From contig CAJUAB010000009.1 of the NCBI GenBank assembly GCA_910583845.1, positions 62,001 through 126,000 on the forward strand: a stretch of DNA of 64,000 bases, read 5' to 3'. The position numbers and the translations under genes were made by a program. This document shows positions 57,700-64,000 of this stretch, in pieces (position 1 is the first letter of the stretch; each line of letters begins with the position of its first letter). Source of the stretch: an uncultured Acetatifactor sp. Lineage in GTDB: Bacteria; Bacillota; Clostridia; Lachnospirales; Lachnospiraceae. The notes under the pieces were generated by a model. The model was not told where the DNA came from. It worked only from the letters and a program-made list of their open reading frames with translations, and did not search any database.

Positions 57700-58326
57700 A
57701 TGATTCCTTATAGAGCAGCTATTATCATCACAATTGCGGTTCTGGCTGCCGCGGCGATATTGATTTTCTGGAAAGCGGGAGAATATACCCGCGGTCGTTT
57801 TGTCAGGTTGTGCGCGGGCAATCTGTTGATTCATCTGGCGGACGGATTCATTACATATGTCAACACGCCGGGACTGGAACGGGAGGGAAATCCTCTGGTG
57901 AGAGTGCTGGGGCTGGGATGGGGCGCGCTGTTTCTGGCAAACCTGCTTGTGTTTGTGTTCCTTGTTCTCTGCGCGTGGAGCTTTTGCCGGTATGAGCACG
58001 TACATCTGGAGGCATCGGGGATGTTTGATTATTATATGAAGCTCATGCACGGAGAAGGGTATAAACCCATATGGTTCTGGTACAAAACACCCGGAAATTA
58101 CCGGGCCATGTTCGCTTTCGGGGGATATGGGCTGTACTGGGGGCTGACGGCCGCGGCACCGATTCCCGTAGTGGGGTGGATTCATCATATGCTGGAGAGG
58201 GCTTCTTCGCCGCTGGTTTTTTCCCGTTTTTATTGGTGGAACAGCAGGTGGCTCAGCTTTGGCCTGGCCATGACCGTGTGTCTGCTTTGCATGTATAAAT
58301 GGACAAGGGAGGGCTACAGAAGCTGA
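57700..58326 (+). CDS. Multi-span membrane protein, unknown function
   Basis: A 208-residue protein with about four helices (7-25, 35-52, 78-98, 180-200). The segment LADGFITYVNTPGLEREGNPLV recalls DUF5658-like membrane proteins, where an acidic residue and ENP-like turn are conserved, but the match is weak. AGGAGGG precedes the ATG. It follows the GT39-like gene by 88 bp and may help it. Confidence 0.55.
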   Translation: MIPYRAAIIITIAVLAAAAILIFWKAGEYTRGRFVRLCAGNLLIHLADGFITYVNTPGLEREGNPLVRVLGLGWGALFLANLLVFVFLVLCAWSFCRYEHVHLEASGMFDYYMKLMHGEGYKPIWFWYKTPGNYRAMFAFGGYGLYWGLTAAAPIPVVGWIHHMLERASSPLVFSRFYWWNSRWLSFGLAMTVCLLCMYKWTREGYRS

Positions 58327-58515
58327 GACAGGAAAGGGATACGAGATCATTGAAACGCTGTTTTTGCGGCAGGGTTTCCATGCAGCCGGATATCGTTATG
58401 GGAAGGTAAAGGGAGATGGCAGTTCCGATTTGGTTATGCTGTCTCCGTTTTTTTTGTTTTTTTCACGGCCGGCTTGCGCGTCCTCTGTCCCGAATGGGAT
58501 GAATCTCGATATAGA

Positions 58516-58534
58516 TTTATCGAAAAACGATAAA
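58516..58534 (+). promoter_or_regulatory. Palindromic operator-like site upstream of the DUF2975 gene
   Basis: A perfect palindrome TTTATCG-AAAAA-CGATAAA sits just before the -35 at 58541. Its core TATCG-N5-CGATA equals the PadR-type operator at 46213-46227. Confidence 0.6.
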
Positions 58535-58540
58535 ATAGTA

Positions 58541-58569
58541 TTGACAATCGATGCACGGCGTGGTATTTT
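58541..58569 (+). promoter_or_regulatory. Promoter of the DUF2975/HTH operon
   Basis: TTGACA (58541-58546) and TATTTT (58564-58569) with 17 bp spacing, 38 bp before the ATG at 58607. Confidence 0.75.
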
Positions 58570-58606
58570 ATGGATACGGAAAAACAAGCGGAAGGAATAC
58601 GGTGAG

Positions 58607-59056
58607 ATGAATAGAGACAGGGTGATCAGAATAACAAAATATCTGGTGGATTTTATGTTTGCCGCAGGCATTCTGGTAACATTGACGCTGCCGTGGAGCA
58701 TTAGATGGGCAGGAACATATCTGGAGTGTCTGGCGGAGAATTACGGGGAGATTGTCACGATCTATTTTGTGCTGGGGATACTGGCTCTGGCGATTATCTG
58801 GGAACTGCGGAAAATGTTCAGGACCGTGTTGGCCAGGAACTGTTTTGTCCGGGAGAATGTGGCCGCTTTAAAGCACATGAGCTATTACAGCGGGTTGATT
58901 GTGCTGATGTCCATTGTGCGGACGATCGTCTATACAACGATTGCCATGCTGGTGGTCATTCTGGTGTTTGTGATTGCCGGTCTGTTCTGCCAGGTACTGG
59001 CCCAGATTTTTGACCAGGCCATCCAGTATAAGGAAGAAAATGATCTGACGATCTGA
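58607..59056 (+). CDS. DUF2975 membrane protein
   Basis: A 149-residue protein with four membrane helices, matching the DUF2975 plan: a short cytoplasmic start, helix 1 (ITKYLVDFMFAAGILVTL), helix 2 (IVTIYFVLGILALAI), the conserved loop FRTVLARNCFVRENVAALKH, and two further helices. Such proteins are usually encoded with a small YozG-type HTH protein, as here. Start at ATG 58607, close to the promoter; longer readings would begin before it. Confidence 0.82.
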   Translation: MNRDRVIRITKYLVDFMFAAGILVTLTLPWSIRWAGTYLECLAENYGEIVTIYFVLGILALAIIWELRKMFRTVLARNCFVRENVAALKHMSYYSGLIVLMSIVRTIVYTTIAMLVVILVFVIAGLFCQVLAQIFDQAIQYKEENDLTI

Positions 59057-59090
59057 AACGGAGAAGTCTGTGACGTGAAAAGAGGAAGCT

Positions 59091-59327
59091 ATGTCAATAA
59101 TAATCAATCTGGATGTCATGATGGCAAAACGAAAGAAGGGGTTGAAGGAGCTGGCCGGTGAAGTGGATATCACGCTGGCGAACCTGTCGATTCTGAAAAA
59201 CAATAAGGCAAAAGCGGTGCGTCTGTCCACACTGGACGCGATCTGCAAGGCTTTGAACTGCCAGCCCGGAGATCTTCTGGAGTATGTGGAGGATACGGCA
59301 GAGGCTGGGAGCGATGAGAGTGGATAG
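59091..59327 (+). CDS. YozG-like Cro/CI-type HTH regulator
   Basis: A 78-residue DNA-binding protein. The helix-turn-helix covers LKELAGEVDITLANLSILKNN, and the ending LSTLDAICKALNCQPGDLLEY is typical of the YozG group. GAGGAAG stands upstream. It follows the DUF2975 gene by 34 bp and may be an autoregulator of this pair, although the palindrome upstream resembles a PadR site. Confidence 0.9.
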   Translation: MSIIINLDVMMAKRKKGLKELAGEVDITLANLSILKNNKAKAVRLSTLDAICKALNCQPGDLLEYVEDTAEAGSDESG

Positions 59328-59419
59328 CCCGGAGTATATATTAACCGATTCCGTCACCGGCGGGGAGCATTTTGCGATTGCCTGCCGACAGTATCTATAT
59401 AGGAAGGAGATCATTTAAT

Positions 59420-61231
59420 ATGGAAAATATGCAAAGGAATGTCAGACAGGAGCCGACAGACAGTGTACAGCCGCAGCAGAAATGTGATACGGGCACAGCT
59501 CCCGGCTTAAGGCCCGGCCCTGTCCCGGGTCCTGTTCCCCAGCCGGGTTCTGCTCACGGCCCTCAGCCGGGAATGCCCGCAGGCGCAATGTCCGGAGCCA
59601 TGCCAGGGCCGGTTCCTGGCCCTCAGCCGGGAATGCCCGCGGGCGCAATGTCCGGAGCCATGCCAGGTCCTGTCCCCGGTCCCCTGAGGAAGCCTGACAC
59701 GCAGGAAACCCGGAAAATGAAAGAAAATTTCCATATATTCGGTCTTGCCACTTTTCTGTATGCCTGCCTGTACGCCTATTGTATGTACCGCAACAGCAGC
59801 GGGGTGACCTACCCTTTTTTCGTGGCAGGAAGTCTCTTTTATATTTGCTTCTGCTTTGCAAAACAGGGGATTTCCTTAAAAAAAGGCAGCGTCTTTTACA
59901 TGGGCAGCATGATGCTGCTGGCGGTGTCCACTTTCTGTACCGACGACGGGAGGATTATCGCCCTGAATAAGCTGGGTATCTTCCTGCTGACCATGAGTTT
60001 TCTGCTGGCAACTCTGTATGATACCAGGAAGTGGAACCTGAGCAAATATCTGGGAGCCATCTGCCAGACGGCATTTATGGCATTCGGAGAAATGGACCGG
60101 CCTTTCAGGGACGCCCGCTGGTACGTCAGAAACAAAATGAACAGAAAAAACAGTAAGGTGTTGTATGTGGTACTGGGACTGGTGATCGCCCTCCCCATCT
60201 TCATGGTGGTGCTGCCGCTGCTGATCAGTGCGGACGCGGTGTTCCGGAATCTTACGGAGAGGCTGCTACAGCACCTGCGGCTGACGAATATCCTGCAAGT
60301 ACTTTTTATGTGGGCTTTCATGTTTCTGGCTGCTTACTGTATTTTCAGCTATCTTTGCAAGAAGGCAATCCGTCAGGAGGTAAAGGACGGCCGGAGAGGG
60401 GAGCCCATTATAGCCATTACCATAGCCACCCTGCTGACCCTGCTGTATCTGGTTTTCAGCGTGATTCAGATCGTATACCTGTTTGCGGGAAATATGACGC
60501 TGCCCGCGGGATACACCTATGCGGAGTACGCCAGGGAAGGCTTTTTCCAGCTGCTGGCCGTCAGTGTGCTGAATCTGATCTTTGTGCTGGCAGGTCTGGG
60601 CTGTTTCAGGGAGAGCAGGCTGCTGAAGGGCATACTCATTGTGATGTCGTTCTGCACTTATATCATGATTGCTTCCAGCGCCATGCGCATGATCATTTAT
60701 ATCAGATGGTATTACCTGACTTTCCTGCGTATATTTGTGCTCTGGGGTCTGGCAGTGCTGTTCCTGCTCTTTACAGGCATCATTGTTTCCATTGCCAGGG
60801 AGAGTTTTCCGCTGTTCCGTTACAGTATGGTGGTGGTGACGCTGTGCTATATCCTTCTGGCTTTCAGTCATCCGGATTATTGGATCGCCAGAGTCAACGT
60901 GGCCAGCACGGATCTGGCCACGCGCAGCGCTTTCTTTGAAGGGGAGCCTTATGATGATTACCGTTTTCTGAGTCATCTGAACGCGGATGCCGCTCCGGTA
61001 CTGGTAGAACTGATGGCCCGGGAGGGGTATGACTTAGACGCCTACTATCTGGAGAACCCCTCCGGCAGAGCCGGAGAGGTGGGGGGGCTCCACAATGAGA
61101 GGGATGGATTTGGCTATTACTATCTGGATCGTCTGAAAAAGAGGAATGCCCGAAACGGAATCAGAACCTTCAATGTCTCCCGTTTTCTGTCGGAGTTTCT
61201 GATTTTGTCGGAGAGCTCTGCGGGGATGTAG
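59420..61231 (+). CDS. DUF4173/DUF4153-type membrane protein with Pro/Gly-rich repeats
   Basis: A 603-residue protein. The N-terminal cytoplasmic tail (1-105) is rich in Pro, Gly and Met and contains a 20-residue unit (GPQPGMPAGAMSGAMPGPVP) repeated twice. About 12 helices follow from residue 105 to 505, with a C-terminal soluble part. The membrane core, including KVLYVVLGLVIALPIFMVVLPLLISAD, fits DUF4173. Function unknown. AAGGAGAT precedes the ATG. It follows the YozG-like regulator by 92 bp, possibly on the same transcript. Confidence 0.78.
   Translation: MENMQRNVRQEPTDSVQPQQKCDTGTAPGLRPGPVPGPVPQPGSAHGPQPGMPAGAMSGAMPGPVPGPQPGMPAGAMSGAMPGPVPGPLRKPDTQETRKMKENFHIFGLATFLYACLYAYCMYRNSSGVTYPFFVAGSLFYICFCFAKQGISLKKGSVFYMGSMMLLAVSTFCTDDGRIIALNKLGIFLLTMSFLLATLYDTRKWNLSKYLGAICQTAFMAFGEMDRPFRDARWYVRNKMNRKNSKVLYVVLGLVIALPIFMVVLPLLISADAVFRNLTERLLQHLRLTNILQVLFMWAFMFLAAYCIFSYLCKKAIRQEVKDGRRGEPIIAITIATLLTLLYLVFSVIQIVYLFAGNMTLPAGYTYAEYAREGFFQLLAVSVLNLIFVLAGLGCFRESRLLKGILIVMSFCTYIMIASSAMRMIIYIRWYYLTFLRIFVLWGLAVLFLLFTGIIVSIARESFPLFRYSMVVVTLCYILLAFSHPDYWIARVNVASTDLATRSAFFEGEPYDDYRFLSHLNADAAPVLVELMAREGYDLDAYYLENPSGRAGEVGGLHNERDGFGYYYLDRLKKRNARNGIRTFNVSRFLSEFLILSESSAGM
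59559..59678 (+). repeat. Tandem repeat of a 60-bp unit
   Basis: Two nearly identical 60-bp copies in phase with the reading frame (20 codons each) within the Pro/Gly-rich tail of the DUF4173 gene; the first unit starts at 59559 and the second at 59619. A few bases near each unit end differ. Confidence 0.85.
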
Positions 61232-61248
61232 AGCGGTAGCCCGGTTTT

Positions 61249-62805
61249 TCAGAAGATCCGCGTGGTCCACTCTGTGCAGTCCAGGACATCCGTTGCCAGC
61301 CCCTCATAGAAATCCGGCTCATGACAGACCATGAGGATACTGCCCTTATATTCGATAAGGGCGCGTCGCAGTTCCGCCTTGGCATCCACATCCAGGTGGT
61401 TGGTGGGCTCGTCCAGCAACAGTACGTTGGAGGCCCGGTTTATTAACTTGCACAGCCGCACTTTGGCCTGTTCGCCGCCGCTGAGAACCCGGACCTTGCT
61501 CTCGATGTGTCTGGTGGTAAGGCCGCATTTTGCCAGGGCGGAACGAACTTCATACTGGGTGAAGCCCGGAAAAGTGTTCCAGATCTCTTCGATGCAGGTG
61601 GCGTCTGTATGCCGGTCCGTCTCCTGCTCGAAATAACCGATTTCCAGATAGTCTCCCTGCTCCACATAGCCGGAGAGCGGCGGGGTCAGCCCCAGGATGC
61701 TTTTCAGCAGAGTGGTTTTGCCGATGCCGTTGGCACCGGTGAGGACAATCTTTTCTCCTCTCTCCATCTCCAGATTCAAGGGGGTGGACAGGGGGGAGTC
61801 ATAGCCGATTACCAGATCATGCGTCCGGAAAACAGTTCTGCCGGAAGTACGCGCCTCCCGGAAACGGAATTCCGGCTTGGGTTTTTCTCCCGCCAGCTCG
61901 ATGACCTCCATTTTGTCCAGCTTTTTCTGACGGGACATGGCCATGTTGCGGGTGGACACCCGGGCCTTGTTGCGGGCTACAAAATCCTTAAGACCGGCAA
62001 TTTCCTTCTGCTGTCTGTTGTAGGCGGCCTCCAGCTGGCTTTTCTTCATCGCGCAGACTTCCTGAAATTTGTCGTAGTCCCCCACATAGCGGGTCAGCTG
62101 CCGGTTGTCCATATGGTAGATCAGATTGACCACGCTGTTCAGAAAGGGGATGTCGTGGCTGATGAGGACAAAGGCGTTATCGTATTCGTTCAGATATCTT
62201 TTCAGCCAGGCAATATGCTCCGCGTCCAGATAGTTGGTGGGCTCGTCCAGCAGCAGGATATCCGGCTTTTCAAGCAGCAGTTTGCCAAGCAGCACTTTGG
62301 TGCGCTGGCCGCCGCTTAACTCCGTCACATCCCTGTCCAGGCCGATCTCCGAAAGCCCTAGGGCCCGTCCCACTTCTTCCACCCGGGAATCAATCATGTA
62401 AAAATCGTGTTGGGTGAGCAGTTCCTGCAGGGTGCCGAATTCTTCCATACAGCCCTCCAGCTCCTCGGGGGAGGCTTCCGCCATCCTGTCACACAGTCCG
62501 TTCATTTCCGCCTCCATCTCATAGAGAAAATCGAAGGCGGAGGAAAGGACCTGCCGGATCGTCATACCGGTCCGCAGCGCCGTGTGCTGGTCCAGATAGC
62601 CCACCCGGACATTCTTTGCCCATTCTATTTTGCCCTCATCCGGCGAAAGACTCCCTGTGATGATATTCATAAAAGTGGATTTTCCCTCGCCGTTGGCTCC
62701 CACCAGGCCGATATGTTCACCCTTCAGCAGCCGGAAGGACACATCCTGGAAGATGGCCCTGTCCCCGAAGCCGTGGGTCAGATGCTCGACGTTTAATATA
62801 CTCAT
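61249..62805 (-). CDS. ABC-F family ATPase (translation factor type)
   Basis: A 518-residue soluble protein with two ATPase domains and no membrane segments. Domain 1: Walker A GANGEGKST, signature LSGGQRTK, LLLDEPTNYLD. Domain 2: GANGIGKTT, LSGGEQAK, LLLDEPTNHLD. The linker (about 240-310) carries many basic residues and reaches toward the P-site tRNA in this family. ABC-F proteins act on ribosomes, some relieving antibiotic or sequence-dependent stalling. It converges with the DUF4173 gene, 17 bp apart, with no clear terminator. Confidence 0.92.
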   Translation of the reverse strand: MSILNVEHLTHGFGDRAIFQDVSFRLLKGEHIGLVGANGEGKSTFMNIITGSLSPDEGKIEWAKNVRVGYLDQHTALRTGMTIRQVLSSAFDFLYEMEAEMNGLCDRMAEASPEELEGCMEEFGTLQELLTQHDFYMIDSRVEEVGRALGLSEIGLDRDVTELSGGQRTKVLLGKLLLEKPDILLLDEPTNYLDAEHIAWLKRYLNEYDNAFVLISHDIPFLNSVVNLIYHMDNRQLTRYVGDYDKFQEVCAMKKSQLEAAYNRQQKEIAGLKDFVARNKARVSTRNMAMSRQKKLDKMEVIELAGEKPKPEFRFREARTSGRTVFRTHDLVIGYDSPLSTPLNLEMERGEKIVLTGANGIGKTTLLKSILGLTPPLSGYVEQGDYLEIGYFEQETDRHTDATCIEEIWNTFPGFTQYEVRSALAKCGLTTRHIESKVRVLSGGEQAKVRLCKLINRASNVLLLDEPTNHLDVDAKAELRRALIEYKGSILMVCHEPDFYEGLATDVLDCTEWTTRIF

Positions 62806-63013
62806 GTTCAGTACCTGCCTTTCTCTGCTTACGCAACAAGCAAAGTATACAGGAAACCGGAGGCGCTGTCACGCACAAAATGCCGGAAACGGCGGCCCGC
62901 GGAAATATTAAGAATTTTTAATAATACATTTTTTGGAAAACAGGGTATACTATGGGTATTAAAAAGTGATTTTTATCACTTGTCACTTGCACATAGTGAC
63001 AGAAAGGAGTATT

Positions 63014-63667
63014 ATGAAAAAACTGGCAGTACTTTTTTTGACGGCAACGCTTGTTCTCAGTATGGCGGGCTGTGGCAACAGGAACGAGGCAAATGACGGC
63101 GCGCAGAGCGGAAGCAGTGAGACAACATCAGAGGCGGACAATTATACAGAGTCTGTCTCAGAGCCGGAATCCCAACCGGAGACGGACCAGCAGCCGGGGG
63201 AAGATTCTTCAGAGCCGCAGGAGGGCGTCAGCGAGCAGATGAGCGCCATCCGTCAGGCGGTGGTTGACGCGCTGGGAGACAATTACTGGCCCGACACACA
63301 GATTCCGCCGGAGTATCTGGAGGGCTATGGCCTCACAAGTGAGATGTATGCTGACTTCTGGGGAGAAATGCCCATGATCAGCACCAATGTGGACACAATT
63401 ATCGTCATCAAAGCAGGTGAGGGCCAGATAGACGCTGTGGAAACGGTTTTAAACAGTTATCGGGACGAACTGGTGAACAACACCATGCAGTATCCCATGA
63501 ACATCGGCAAGATTCAGGCGTCGAGAATTGAGGTCGTGGGGGACTACGCGTGTTTCATACAGCTGGGCGCGGACACCATGGATCTGGAGGAAGAAGATTC
63601 CATCCGCCATTGCCAGGAGCATAATGAGATGGCGCTGGAGGCTATAGAGCGGGTGATCCAGCAATAA
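63014..63667 (+). CDS. DUF4358 lipoprotein
   Basis: A 217-residue lipoprotein: signal peptide with lipobox SMAGC (Cys about 20), a Ser/Glu/Gln-rich spacer to about 72, then a DUF4358 domain (YLEGYGLTSEMYADFWGEMPMIS; VIKAGEGQIDAVETVLNSYRD; ASRIEVVGDYACFIQLG). Function unknown; such proteins are often encoded next to MBOAT acyltransferases, as here. GAAAGGAG precedes the ATG. The AT-rich leader has a hairpin TGTCACT/AGTGACA (62979-63002 region). Confidence 0.85.
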   Translation: MKKLAVLFLTATLVLSMAGCGNRNEANDGAQSGSSETTSEADNYTESVSEPESQPETDQQPGEDSSEPQEGVSEQMSAIRQAVVDALGDNYWPDTQIPPEYLEGYGLTSEMYADFWGEMPMISTNVDTIIVIKAGEGQIDAVETVLNSYRDELVNNTMQYPMNIGKIQASRIEVVGDYACFIQLGADTMDLEEEDSIRHCQEHNEMALEAIERVIQQ

Positions 63668-63694
63668 TTTATTATAAAATATGGGGAACAGCTT

Positions 63695-64000
63695 ATGGTA
63701 TTTAGCAGTATACCTTTTCTATTTCGTTTTTTACCTGTCTTTATGATCCTGTATTTTGTGACTCCCCGGAGGATGAGAAATATCATCCTCTTTTTGGGGA
63801 GTCTTTTCTTTTACGCCTGGGGAGAGCCGGTGTATGTGCTGCTGATGCTTTTTTCCACCCTGTCGGACTATCTGCACGGCAGACTGATCGGCGCGTGCAA
63901 AAGCAGACGGACTGCCAGAGGACTTCTGATTTCTTCCATTGTGATCAATCTGGGCCTGCTGGGATTTTTCAAATACAGTGATTTCCTCATCGGAACGGTC
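63695..64000 (+). CDS. MBOAT-family O-acyltransferase (AlgI/DltB-like), 5' part
   Basis: The first 102 codons of a membrane-bound acyltransferase; the window ends inside it. The opening MVFSSIPFLFRFLPVFMILYF and the following FYAWGEPVYVLLMLFSTLSDY and LLGFFKYSDF are the standard AlgI/PatA-type start. These proteins transfer acyl groups to surface polysaccharides. A GGGGAAC stands upstream of the ATG. It lies 27 bp after the DUF4358 gene, suggesting a shared envelope-modification operon. Confidence 0.88.
   Translation, partial: MVFSSIPFLFRFLPVFMILYFVTPRRMRNIILFLGSLFFYAWGEPVYVLLMLFSTLSDYLHGRLIGACKSRRTARGLLISSIVINLGLLGFFKYSDFLIGTV

Overview
The window is chromosomal DNA of a GC-rich (roughly 55% in genes) Gram-positive anaerobe, most likely a gut Lachnospiraceae. 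The evidence is strong AGGAGG ribosome binding sites, MecA, LytTR/GHKL two-component pairs, LplB/YtcP-type sugar permeases, DUF2812/PadR, DUF4358 and DUF4173 proteins, a CD1871A-type mini-protein, and two tRNA genes lacking an encoded CCA. I saw no phage, transposase, CRISPR array or rRNA.

Layout. 1-2.3 kb: the 3' end of an O-antigen ligase-like gene, a small AT-rich island with a broken gene, mecA, a small membrane protein and tRNA-Pro. 2.4-9.1 kb: an RlmI-like rRNA methyltransferase, then regulatory/export cassette 1 (LytTR regulator, GHKL kinase, two ABC exporter half-transporters). 9.2-18.3 kb: a rhamnogalacturonan-oligosaccharide locus (AraC regulator, two permeases, lipoprotein binding protein, GH105, GH112 phosphorylase, L-rhamnose mutarotase). 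18.4-23.7 kb: cassette 2, a paralogue of cassette 1. 23.8-29.4 kb: an HTH protein of unknown function, an ArsP_2-type metal exporter with a Fur-family regulator, a ParB-like/BMP fusion with a phosphoesterase, and tRNA-Lys. 29.6-33.6 kb: a third LytTR/GHKL pair with a diguanylate cyclase. 33.9-40 kb: a DUF1538 membrane protein with a PII-like partner, a TlpA/CD1871A/4Fe-4S redox operon on the minus strand, and an archaeal-type aspartyl-tRNA synthetase behind a long structured leader. 40-46 kb: an OmpR-type two-component system, a receiver domain fused to a (p)ppGpp synthetase, and TatD. 46-51.4 kb: a PadR-controlled operon and an ABC-2 efflux operon. 51.4-54.5 kb: two minus-strand TULIP/P47 (OrfX-like) proteins. 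54.5-64 kb: an acetyltransferase, a GT39-like membrane protein, DUF2975/HTH, DUF4173, ABC-F, a DUF4358 lipoprotein and the start of an MBOAT acyltransferase.

How the genes fit together. In the sugar locus the predicted chain is import by the LplB/YtcP permeases, removal of unsaturated galacturonate by GH105, phosphorolysis of galactosyl-rhamnose by GH112, and anomer conversion of the released rhamnose by RhaM. In both export cassettes a promoter lies between the kinase gene and the exporter genes, preceded by two direct repeats 21 bp apart, the spacing expected for LytTR regulators. Both have 33 bp from the proximal repeat to the -10 box.

Most notable: the P47/OrfX-like pair without a neurotoxin gene in the window, the receiver-(p)ppGpp synthetase fusion, the ParB-like/BMP fusion, and the matched LytTR promoter architecture. 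Functions are assigned by recognising sequence motifs by eye; no database search was run.
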